NCBI RefSeq assembly: GCF_001648775.1
Contig: NZ_LVEJ01000010.1
Location: 496,001-560,000, forward strand
Origin: Pseudomonas fluorescens
Lineage (GTDB): Bacteria > Pseudomonadota > Gammaproteobacteria > Pseudomonadales > Pseudomonadaceae
Length of the DNA: 64,000 bases
Reading direction: 5' to 3'
Positions 58,003 through 64,000 of this stretch are shown here, one piece after another (positions within the stretch are counted from its first letter, which is position 1; each line of letters begins with the position of its first letter). The notes beneath the pieces are model-generated. The model was not told where the DNA came from and searched no databases. It worked only from the letters and a program-made list of their open reading frames with translations. A program made the position numbers and the translations under genes.

Positions 58003-58794
58003 ATGATGTTCAATCGAGTGGGGAAGACTCTTTTTATGGCGAGTTCGCTGGCGGCTGCGTGTGGCGCGCAGGCGAATAACGCCGAGGACTCCAACAAGAG
58101 TAACAACCCGCTGAACATCGCACCCGGCGCCAATCTCCAGGACTACTACACCCCCAGACTCTACGACAGCAATGCGCACACCAATGATGTGTTGCTGCGC
58201 GGCACCTTGCCGATCGCCCCGAATGATTTGATCGGCGTGCCGCAACTGGTTCGCGCCACCCTGCCGATCAGCACCCGCCCCGATCCGCACCACGGTTACA
58301 GCACCGGCATCGGCGATCTGAACCTGTTCGATATCTTCATTCTGAAAACCGACGGCGTGCAGTTGGGCATTGGCCCGCTGATCACTGCACCAACCGCCGA
58401 ACAGGACGAACTCGGTACCGGCAAATGGCAAGGTGGCCTCGCCGCCGTGGCCATCGACGCCTCGCCGCGCGGTTTGCTCGGCGCCCTGGTGCAGTATCAA
58501 AGCTCCTTCGCTGGTGACGACGACCGCACGCACGTCGAGAGCGCCACGATGCAGCCGTTCATCATCCATAACCTGGAAAAAGGCTGGTACCTGCGCTCCA
58601 CCGGCACCTGGACTTTCGACCTGAAAAACGACACCCACTACATCCCGCTCGGCCTCGGCGTCGGTAAGGCCTGGAAGGCTGGCAGCAACATTCTCAACGC
58701 CTTCGTCGAACCGCAGTGGACGGTTGATCGCAAGGGCGACGGACTGCCGCAGTTCGTTGTGTACACCGGCATCAACGTGACATTCGGCAAATAA
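58003..58794 (+). CDS. Outer-membrane transporter-like protein (MetA/SphA-type barrel)
   Basis: 263 residues from the first of two adjacent ATGs (58003, 58006). A signal peptide (LFMASSLAAACGAQA) and then alternating-hydrophobicity strands of an outer-membrane barrel: LLRGTLPI, LVRATLPIST, GIGDLNLFDIFIL, ending VVYTGINVTFGK. The pattern resembles the family annotated as MetA-pathway of phenol degradation/transporter. Related to the protein at 59009. It begins a three-gene run with short gaps (10 and 12 bases). Confidence 0.75.
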   Translation: MMFNRVGKTLFMASSLAAACGAQANNAEDSNKSNNPLNIAPGANLQDYYTPRLYDSNAHTNDVLLRGTLPIAPNDLIGVPQLVRATLPISTRPDPHHGYSTGIGDLNLFDIFILKTDGVQLGIGPLITAPTAEQDELGTGKWQGGLAAVAIDASPRGLLGALVQYQSSFAGDDDRTHVESATMQPFIIHNLEKGWYLRSTGTWTFDLKNDTHYIPLGLGVGKAWKAGSNILNAFVEPQWTVDRKGDGLPQFVVYTGINVTFGK

Positions 58795-58804
58795 GGAAAA
58801 CGCC

Positions 58805-58996
58805 ATGCAAGCTGCCTTCAAAGTCGCCGGATACAGCCTGATGATCATGTTTGTCAGCTGTGGCGTTGGCGCCCAGAGTTTCAACGCCAGCCCTGATGAA
58901 GCCCTCGGCATCGCCAAGCGCACGGGCGTCGAGGTGCCCTTCAATCGGATCGGCACTACGACGCCGATGCTCAACCCAATCAATTCAAAACAGTAA
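58805..58996 (+). CDS. Small secreted protein
   Basis: 63 residues with AAGGAAA before the ATG. A signal peptide (about residues 1-23, ending SCGVGA) leaves a mature peptide of about 40 residues (QSFNASPDEALGIAKRTG...). It lies between two outer-membrane protein genes with short gaps, so it may act with them in the periplasm. No family recognised. Confidence 0.7.
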   Translation: MQAAFKVAGYSLMIMFVSCGVGAQSFNASPDEALGIAKRTGVEVPFNRIGTTTPMLNPINSKQ

Positions 58997-59008
58997 GCGG
59001 AGATGTTG

Positions 59009-59959
59009 ATGATCAAGCCCAACGTTGTGCGCCCGTTGTTGGCGCTGTGCATGATCGGCAGTCCTCTGCTTTACGCAGCAGAGGGCGGCGTCGGCCGACC
59101 GATCACCGGGCAGCAGGTGTTTTCCAACGCCGGGATCGTCCCGCCCGAACCGGGCTGGGTCATGTCGCTGACCAGTATCTGGTACGACGGCTCGCTCAAG
59201 GGCAGTAACGGTGCACCGATTTCCGGCGCGGTCAGCGGCGGGATCGACATGAAAGTCTCCTACACCATGGGCAACTTCACCCACGTCTGGGACACCGGCA
59301 AGGGCCGCTGGAATTACGCTTCGGCGATTGGCGTGCCGGTGCAATACACCGACATCAAAGCCAGCATCACCGGCCCGCGCGGACGGACGTTGGGCGACAG
59401 TGACTCGGGGACGCAATTTGCCGACGCCTTGATCACGCCGATTGCCGCCGGCTACCACTTCGATGAACTGAATCACCTTTCGCTGTCCCTGCCGATCTAC
59501 GTGCCGACCGGCGCCTATAACGATAATCGGCTGGCCAATCCGGGGCAGAACAACTACACGTTCATGCCGACCGTGGCGTTCACTCATCTGGATGGCAAGG
59601 GCGGCGAGCTCACGCTGTCCAGCGGTCTTGAGTTCTATACCGAGAACGACGCCACCGACTATCGCAACGGCAATATTTTCACCCTCGACGCGCTGTGGAC
59701 CCATGGCTTTGGCGATGGCTGGAACGCCGGTGTCGCCGCCGGTTATATCCAGCAACTGACCGACGACAAAGGCCAGACCGCCGATACCTTCAATGGCTAT
59801 CGCGGCCGTTCGGTCGGTGCCGGTCCGGTGATCGGTTGGGCCGGCAAATTCGCCGACGCGCAAGCCAACATCAGCGCGCGCTGGGTGCCGGAGTTCGACA
59901 CCAAGAACCGCCCCGAAGGCAACGGCTTCAGCGTCAACCTGACCCTGGCCTTTTTCTAG
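59009..59959 (+). CDS. SphA-family/MetA-type outer-membrane protein
   Basis: 316 residues from the ATG at 59009, favoured because GGAG lies 8 bases upstream (59003 is in frame). Signal peptide (LLALCMIGSPLLYA) and a beta-barrel with strands such as YASAIGVPVQYTDI, LSLPIYVPTGAYN, FTLDALWTHGFGDGWNAG, ending in the aromatic LTLAFF. Known relatives are called SphA or phenol MetA transporters and may pass hydrophobic compounds. Third gene of the small outer-membrane operon; a MoxR gene follows after 23 bases. Confidence 0.85.
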   Translation: MIKPNVVRPLLALCMIGSPLLYAAEGGVGRPITGQQVFSNAGIVPPEPGWVMSLTSIWYDGSLKGSNGAPISGAVSGGIDMKVSYTMGNFTHVWDTGKGRWNYASAIGVPVQYTDIKASITGPRGRTLGDSDSGTQFADALITPIAAGYHFDELNHLSLSLPIYVPTGAYNDNRLANPGQNNYTFMPTVAFTHLDGKGGELTLSSGLEFYTENDATDYRNGNIFTLDALWTHGFGDGWNAGVAAGYIQQLTDDKGQTADTFNGYRGRSVGAGPVIGWAGKFADAQANISARWVPEFDTKNRPEGNGFSVNLTLAFF

Positions 59960-59982
59960 ACCGGACACAAAGGACTGCCCCC

Positions 59983-60963
59983 ATGACTGCGCTTACTGAC
60001 CTCAACGCCCTGCAAGCGAGCATCGCCGAAGCGGTGCTCGGCCAGGATCAGGTGATCCGGCAGATCCTCCTTGGCCTGTTGGCCAATGGGCACTTGCTGC
60101 TGGAAAGCCTGCCGGGCTTGGCCAAGACGCGCACGGTCAAGGCGCTGGCCAAGCACCTCGACGCGAAGATGAGCCGCATCCAGTTCACCCCGGACCTGCT
60201 GCCGTCGGACATCACCGGCGCCGAGGTGCTGCATCAGGTCGAAGGCAAAAACGAAATCCGCTTTCAGCCGGGGCCGCTGTTCGGCAACCTGATCCTCGCC
60301 GACGAAATCAACCGCGCGCCGGCTAAAGTGCAAGCGGCGCTGCTCGAAGCCATGGAAGAACGGCAGATCACCGTGGCCGGCAACAGCCATGCGCTGCCAG
60401 AATTGTTCATTGTGGTGGCGACGCAAAACCCGATCGAACAGGAAGGCACCTATCCGCTGCCGGAAGCGCAGATGGACCGTTTTCTGATGAAGGTGCTGCT
60501 GGACTACCCGAGCGCCGACAACGAGAGCCAGGTCCTGCGATTGTTACGCGCCGAGGAGTTCGCCCAAGGTGCCAACACCGCACCGAACAAGGGTTTCAGC
60601 CTGTCGCAGGAGGTGATCTTTGCCGCGCGCAAGGAAGTCAGCGCCGTGCATGTTTCGCCGGCCATCGACAGTTATCTGATCGACCTGATCAACGCCACGC
60701 GCCATCCTGCAGATTACGACGAGGATCTCGCGCGCTGGATCGCCATCGGTGCCAGCCCGCGCGGCGGCATTGGTCTGGATCGCTGCGCGCGGGCCGATGC
60801 GTGGTTGCAGGGGCAGGATTTCGTTTCGCCGGACAACGTGCGCGCCGTGGTGCATCCGGTGCTGCGTCATCGCCTGCAATTAAGCTATGACGCGGTGGCC
60901 GATGGCGTCAGCGCTGATCAGGTGCTCGATCGCATTCTCGATAAAGTGGCGATTCCGGCATGA
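59983..60963 (+). CDS. MoxR family AAA+ ATPase
   Basis: 326 residues from the ATG at 59983 (AAAGGA upstream). The Walker A region is LLESLPGLAKTRTVKAL, where the usual first Gly is Ser and AKT replaces GKT as in some MoxR proteins; Walker B is LILADEINRAP; sensor 1 ATQNPIEQEGTYPLPEAQMDRF is typical. MoxR chaperones activate partner proteins with VWA domains, such as those downstream. The stop overlaps the DUF58 start as ATGA (60960-60963). Confidence 0.94.
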   Translation: MTALTDLNALQASIAEAVLGQDQVIRQILLGLLANGHLLLESLPGLAKTRTVKALAKHLDAKMSRIQFTPDLLPSDITGAEVLHQVEGKNEIRFQPGPLFGNLILADEINRAPAKVQAALLEAMEERQITVAGNSHALPELFIVVATQNPIEQEGTYPLPEAQMDRFLMKVLLDYPSADNESQVLRLLRAEEFAQGANTAPNKGFSLSQEVIFAARKEVSAVHVSPAIDSYLIDLINATRHPADYDEDLARWIAIGASPRGGIGLDRCARADAWLQGQDFVSPDNVRAVVHPVLRHRLQLSYDAVADGVSADQVLDRILDKVAIPA

Positions 60964-61895
60964 ACGCCGACGGGCTGGTCTATGTCTCTCTCGCGCAATT
61001 GATGGCGCTGGAGTTCAAGGCCCGCGACCTGAGTTTTCTCGCCCGGCAACCGCGCGGCAGCATCCTCGCCGGCAACCATGCTTCGCGCCTGCGCGGGCGC
61101 GGCCTGAACTTCGACGAGTTACGCCGCTACCAGCCGGGCGATGACTTGCGCCACCTCGACTGGCGCGCGTCGCTGCGCACCGGCAAACCGGTGGTGCGCA
61201 CCTTTACCGAAGAGCGCGACCGCCCGGCATTGATCGTGGTCGATCAGCGCATGTCGATGTTCTTTGGCTCGCGCCACAGTTTCAAATCTGCCCTCGCCGC
61301 CGAACTCGCGACGCTGGCCGCATGGATGGTGTTCAACGCCGGTGATCGGGTCGGGGGGCTGGTGTTCAACGATCAACGCATCGACAGCATCGCCCCGCTG
61401 CGCAGCCGCAAACGCGTGGAAGCCTTGCTCAGCCGCATTGCCGAACAGAATCAGGCATTGAACGCTGGCAACCCCGATGCCGAAGACGAGGATCAACTGG
61501 ACAAGGTCCTGCAGCGCTGCCTCGCCCTGGCCGGGCACGACCATTTGATCTGCATCGTCAGCGATTTTGCCGGGGCCGGTGAACGCACTTTGCAACTGAT
61601 GCGGCAGCTGTCGGCGCACAACGATGTGATCGCCTTGCAGGTCTATGACCCACTGGCGATGAAGCTGCCAAACAATGGTCGCCTGCTGGTCACCCAAGGC
61701 GAGTTGCAGGTCGAGCTGGCGGTGGAAAAACGCAATGTGCACCAGCCGTTGGGCGATTTCCTCAGCGGTCGGCTCAAGGACGTCGCCACCCTGCTGCGCC
61801 GCAGTCAGGTGCCGCTGATGATGTTCAGCACCGCCGAAGAGGCGCACGCGCAACTGCGCGCCGAGCTGGGTAAAAGCGCCGGGGCCCGCCGGTGA
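60960..61895 (+). CDS. DUF58 domain-containing protein
   Basis: 311 residues. The DUF58 signature is the segment GRGLNFDELRRYQPGDDLRHLDWRASLRTGKP (starting GRGLNFDELRRYQ) near residues 50-75, followed by a VWA-like region (LIVVDQRMSMFFG and LICIVSDFAGAG). No membrane segment. It is always next to moxR in this operon type and is thought to be a partner of the ATPase. The start overlaps moxR by ATGA and the stop overlaps the DUF4381 gene start (GTGA, 61892-61895). Confidence 0.92.
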   Translation: MNADGLVYVSLAQLMALEFKARDLSFLARQPRGSILAGNHASRLRGRGLNFDELRRYQPGDDLRHLDWRASLRTGKPVVRTFTEERDRPALIVVDQRMSMFFGSRHSFKSALAAELATLAAWMVFNAGDRVGGLVFNDQRIDSIAPLRSRKRVEALLSRIAEQNQALNAGNPDAEDEDQLDKVLQRCLALAGHDHLICIVSDFAGAGERTLQLMRQLSAHNDVIALQVYDPLAMKLPNNGRLLVTQGELQVELAVEKRNVHQPLGDFLSGRLKDVATLLRRSQVPLMMFSTAEEAHAQLRAELGKSAGARR

Positions 61896-62494
61896 ATCCG
61901 AATATCCCGAGCATCGAACAACTCAAGGAGTTGAGCCTGCCCGCGCCGGTCAGTTATGCGCCGCAAACGTGGGGCTGGTGGGTGTTGCTGGGGCTGTTGA
62001 TCGTGCTTGCGATCGTGGTTGGTGTGCGGCGTTATCGGCAATGGCACAGGGATGCTTATCGCCGCGAGGGCCTGGCGCGTCTGGCGCAGTTGCGCAGCCG
62101 CAGTGACGACCTCAATGCCCTGCGCGAATTGCCCGCGCTGCTCAAACGCGTGGCGCTGTCGATGCCCACACACAAATCTTTGTTGTGGAATGCAAACCCT
62201 GTGGGAGCGAGCTTGCTCGCGAAGAGGCCGGCACAGCCAGCATCTCCGGTGACTGACACACCGCTTTCGCGAGCAAGCTCGCTCCCACAAGGGGTTGCGG
62301 CGCTTGGGCTGGACGATTGGCAAGGCTTTCTGCAACGGCACTGCAAAAAGCCGCTCCCGGCCGATTTCAGCGAACAACTCGCGCAACTCGCCTACGCCCC
62401 CGACGACACCCTGCACGCCCTCCCCGCGCCACAACGGCAGGCGTTGTTCGACACCTGCCAATCGTGGATGGAACATCACCATGTGGCAGCTTGA
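61892..62494 (+). CDS. DUF4381 domain protein carrying an in-frame REPIN insertion
   Basis: 200 residues from a GTG overlapping the DUF58 stop. One membrane segment (WWVLLGLLIVLAIVVGVRR, about 29-47) and a cytosolic helical part (LARLAQLRSRSDDLNALRELPALLKRVAL; GLDDWQGFLQRHCKKP). Between them bases 62200-62290 are a complete REPIN that is read through, adding about 30 residues starting at [12 protein letters not shown] and ending SRASSLPQG. Without it the protein is about 167-170 residues. The frame is preserved, so it may be functional with an added loop. It overlaps the VWA gene that follows by 14 bases. Confidence 0.88.
   Translation: MNPNIPSIEQLKELSLPAPVSYAPQTWGWWVLLGLLIVLAIVVGVRRYRQWHRDAYRREGLARLAQLRSRSDDLNALRELPALLKRVALSMPTHKSLLWNANPVGASLLAKRPAQPASPVTDTPLSRASSLPQGVAALGLDDWQGFLQRHCKKPLPADFSEQLAQLAYAPDDTLHALPAPQRQALFDTCQSWMEHHHVAA
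62200..62290. repeat. REPIN inside the DUF4381 coding sequence
   Basis: Inverted REP pair GTGGGAGCGAGCTTGCTCGCG ... CGCGAGCAAGCTCGCTCCCAC, with no stop codon in the sense frame. It is the only REPIN in a gene in this window. Confidence 0.92.
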
Positions 62495-63473
62495 TTACCC
62501 ATGGCTGTTGCTCCTGCTGCCATTACCTTGGCTGGCTTACCGCTATCTGCCCGCCTACAACGAGGCCCGCAGCGCCGTGCGCGTACCGTTTTTTGCCGCG
62601 ATGAGCCGCGCCGTCGGCGAGGCCCCGGCCAGCGCCGGCACCCGCCGCAATGCCTGGCAATTACTGCTGAACCTGTTGGTCTGGGCGTTGCTTGTGTTGG
62701 CCGTCGCGCGCCCGGTGTTTGTCGAAAAACCGATCGAACGCCAACAACCGGTGCGCGACCTGATGCTCGCCATCGACATTTCGCAGTCAATGGAGACCGA
62801 AGACTTCACCAATGCCCAGGGCGAAAAAATCAATCGCCTCGCCGCCGTCAAACAAGTCGTGCAAGGCTTCACCGACAAACGCAAGGACGACCGCCTCGGC
62901 CTGATCGTGTTCGGCAGCGGCGCCTATCCGCAAGCGCCGCTGACCCTCGACCACGCCAGCCTGTCACTGCTGCTGGCCGACACCGGCATCGGCATGGCCG
63001 GGCCCAACACGGCGATTGGCGATGCGATCGGTTTGAGCCTCAAGCTGCTCGATAAAGCCCATGAGCAGGAAAAAGTGCTGATCCTGCTCACCGACGGTAA
63101 CGACACCAGCAGTGCAATCACCCCGGATCACGCCGCTGAAATGGCCGCGAGCAAAGGCGTGATCATTCACACCATCGGCATCGGCGACCCGAGTGCATCG
63201 GGTGAAGCCAAGGTCAATCTGCCGGGGCTGCAACAGATCGCCAAAACCACCGGCGGGCAGTCCTTCCGCGCCGAAGATCGCAACGCTCTGGATCAGGTCT
63301 ACAGCACCCTCGATCGCCTCACTCCGCATCAAACGAAAACCCTCAGCCATCAACCGCAACGCGAGTTGTTCTACTGGCCGCTGGGCGCGGCGATCGGCTT
63401 GTTGGCGCTGTATCACTTCGGCGCCTCGCTGCGCCCACGGCTGTCGCGCGTGCGGCAAGAGCAGGAGGCCTGA
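62481..63473 (+). CDS. VWA domain membrane protein (BatA-like)
   Basis: 330 residues. Membrane segments at about 7-25 and 58-75 flank a cytosolic part; a VWA domain (about 90-285) has an intact metal-ion-dependent adhesion motif DISQS with ILLTDGNDT downstream; a third segment (about 293-310) is near the end. This is the BatA layout of aerotolerance-type operons. It overlaps the DUF4381 gene and is followed by a second VWA gene 1 base later. Confidence 0.92.
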   Translation: MWQLDYPWLLLLLPLPWLAYRYLPAYNEARSAVRVPFFAAMSRAVGEAPASAGTRRNAWQLLLNLLVWALLVLAVARPVFVEKPIERQQPVRDLMLAIDISQSMETEDFTNAQGEKINRLAAVKQVVQGFTDKRKDDRLGLIVFGSGAYPQAPLTLDHASLSLLLADTGIGMAGPNTAIGDAIGLSLKLLDKAHEQEKVLILLTDGNDTSSAITPDHAAEMAASKGVIIHTIGIGDPSASGEAKVNLPGLQQIAKTTGGQSFRAEDRNALDQVYSTLDRLTPHQTKTLSHQPQRELFYWPLGAAIGLLALYHFGASLRPRLSRVRQEQEA

Positions 63474-63474
63474 G

Positions 63475-64000
63475 ATGGAGATCAATCTCAGCGACTTGCA
63501 CTTCCTGCGCCCGTTGTGGCTGTTGCTCGGCGTGTTCGGCGCACTGTTGCCGCTGATCTGGCGACGCAGCCGTGACCTGCAACGACAACTGCGCGGCAAC
63601 ATTGCCGAACACCTGCTGCCGCACCTGCTGGTCACGCCGCAGGACCACCAACGCCTGCGACCGGTGCACCTGCTGTGCGCGCTGTTGGTCCTCGGCGCGA
63701 TCGCGGCGGCCGGGCCGACCTGGGAACAGGATCGGCCGGACTTCCTTGAAAATCGTGCGCCGCTGATTGTCGCCGTGGACCTGTCGCCGTCGATGGACGC
63801 CAGTGATGTGCAGCCGACCCGGCTGGAGGCGGCCAAACACAAACTGCACGATCTGATTCAACGCCGCGCCGGCGCGCGCACCGCACTGATCGCCTACGCC
63901 GGCAGCGCGCATCTGGTGTTGCCGCCCACCGACGACCCGGCGTTGCTCGACAGCTTCATTCAAGCGCTGGGTAGCGGGCTGATCGACAAACCGGGCAAGG
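63475..64000 (+). CDS. VWA domain protein (BatB-like), cut by window end
   Basis: The first 175 or so residues are visible. Two membrane segments (PLWLLLGVFGALLPLIW and LLCALLVLGAIAAAGP) precede a VWA domain with metal motif DLSPS. It starts 1 base after the preceding gene's stop; AGGAGG lies just upstream. By comparison with similar operons a TPR-containing C-terminus is expected beyond the window (not seen). Confidence 0.9.
   Translation, partial: MEINLSDLHFLRPLWLLLGVFGALLPLIWRRSRDLQRQLRGNIAEHLLPHLLVTPQDHQRLRPVHLLCALLVLGAIAAAGPTWEQDRPDFLENRAPLIVAVDLSPSMDASDVQPTRLEAAKHKLHDLIQRRAGARTALIAYAGSAHLVLPPTDDPALLDSFIQALGSGLIDKPGK

Overview
The window looks like a chromosomal segment of a fluorescent-group Pseudomonas (P. 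fluorescens/koreensis type). The coding sequence is GC-rich. It has the usual Pseudomonas trehalose/alpha-glucan gene block, a MuxABC-OpmB efflux operon, a MoxR-DUF58-VWA operon, and at least thirteen REP/REPIN loci built on GTGGGAGCGAGC...GCTCGCGAA. I made no database comparison; names rest on recognisable motifs and gene order.

Layout. 1-1.5 kb: end of an alpha/beta hydrolase and a D-2-hydroxyacid dehydrogenase. 2.1-13.1 kb: glgA, treZ-malQ-treY (translationally coupled), a DUF2934 protein and glgX. 13.1-17.1 kb: a tightly overlapped set directly behind glgX (acyl-CoA dehydrogenase-like, PIG-L deacetylase, SAM methyltransferase, GT2 glycosyltransferase), then a second PIG-L-like gene with an altered active-site motif. 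17.1-24.9 kb: an accessory region with two related cassettes, each made of a lux-box-like palindrome, a large Ig-like/beta-sandwich protein, a structured leader and a DUF6124-type small protein. 24.9-29.8 kb: an endonuclease/exonuclease/phosphatase-family protein and two autotransporters, one lacking a passenger. 29.9-37.7 kb, minus strand: glgE, treS-maltokinase fusion, glgB. 37.9-45.7 kb: small proteins, MgtC, CcoG, a MocR regulator, an SDR and an MHYT-GGDEF-EAL protein. 45.9-55.1 kb: muxABC-opmB. 55.2-57.8 kb: tpx, a YciI-like protein, a cold-shock protein and a third DUF6124/leader unit. 58-64 kb: SphA/MetA-type outer-membrane proteins and a moxR-DUF58-DUF4381-VWA-VWA operon cut by the window end.

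How the genes work together. GlgA makes linear alpha-1,4-glucan, TreY/TreZ convert it to trehalose, TreS turns trehalose into maltose, its fused kinase makes maltose-1-phosphate, GlgE polymerises that, GlgB branches the product, and GlgX/MalQ debranch and rearrange it. This is a complete glucan-trehalose cycle used in osmotic and desiccation stress. No glgC or glgP is present in the window.

Most unusual content. (1) The three DUF6124 genes are each preceded by a leader with the logic of the phage P1/P4 C4 antisense RNA: an internal segment can pair with an upstream element or with a downstream element near the DUF6124 start, and the pairing sequence differs in each copy while complementarity is kept. 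(2) Three lux-box-like 16-bp palindromes (CTGTCA-N4-TGACAG) lie 63-84 bp before the two large accessory genes and the cold-shock gene, each exactly 23 bp before a TnnGAT -10-like hexamer. (3) A REPIN is inserted in frame inside the DUF4381 gene.
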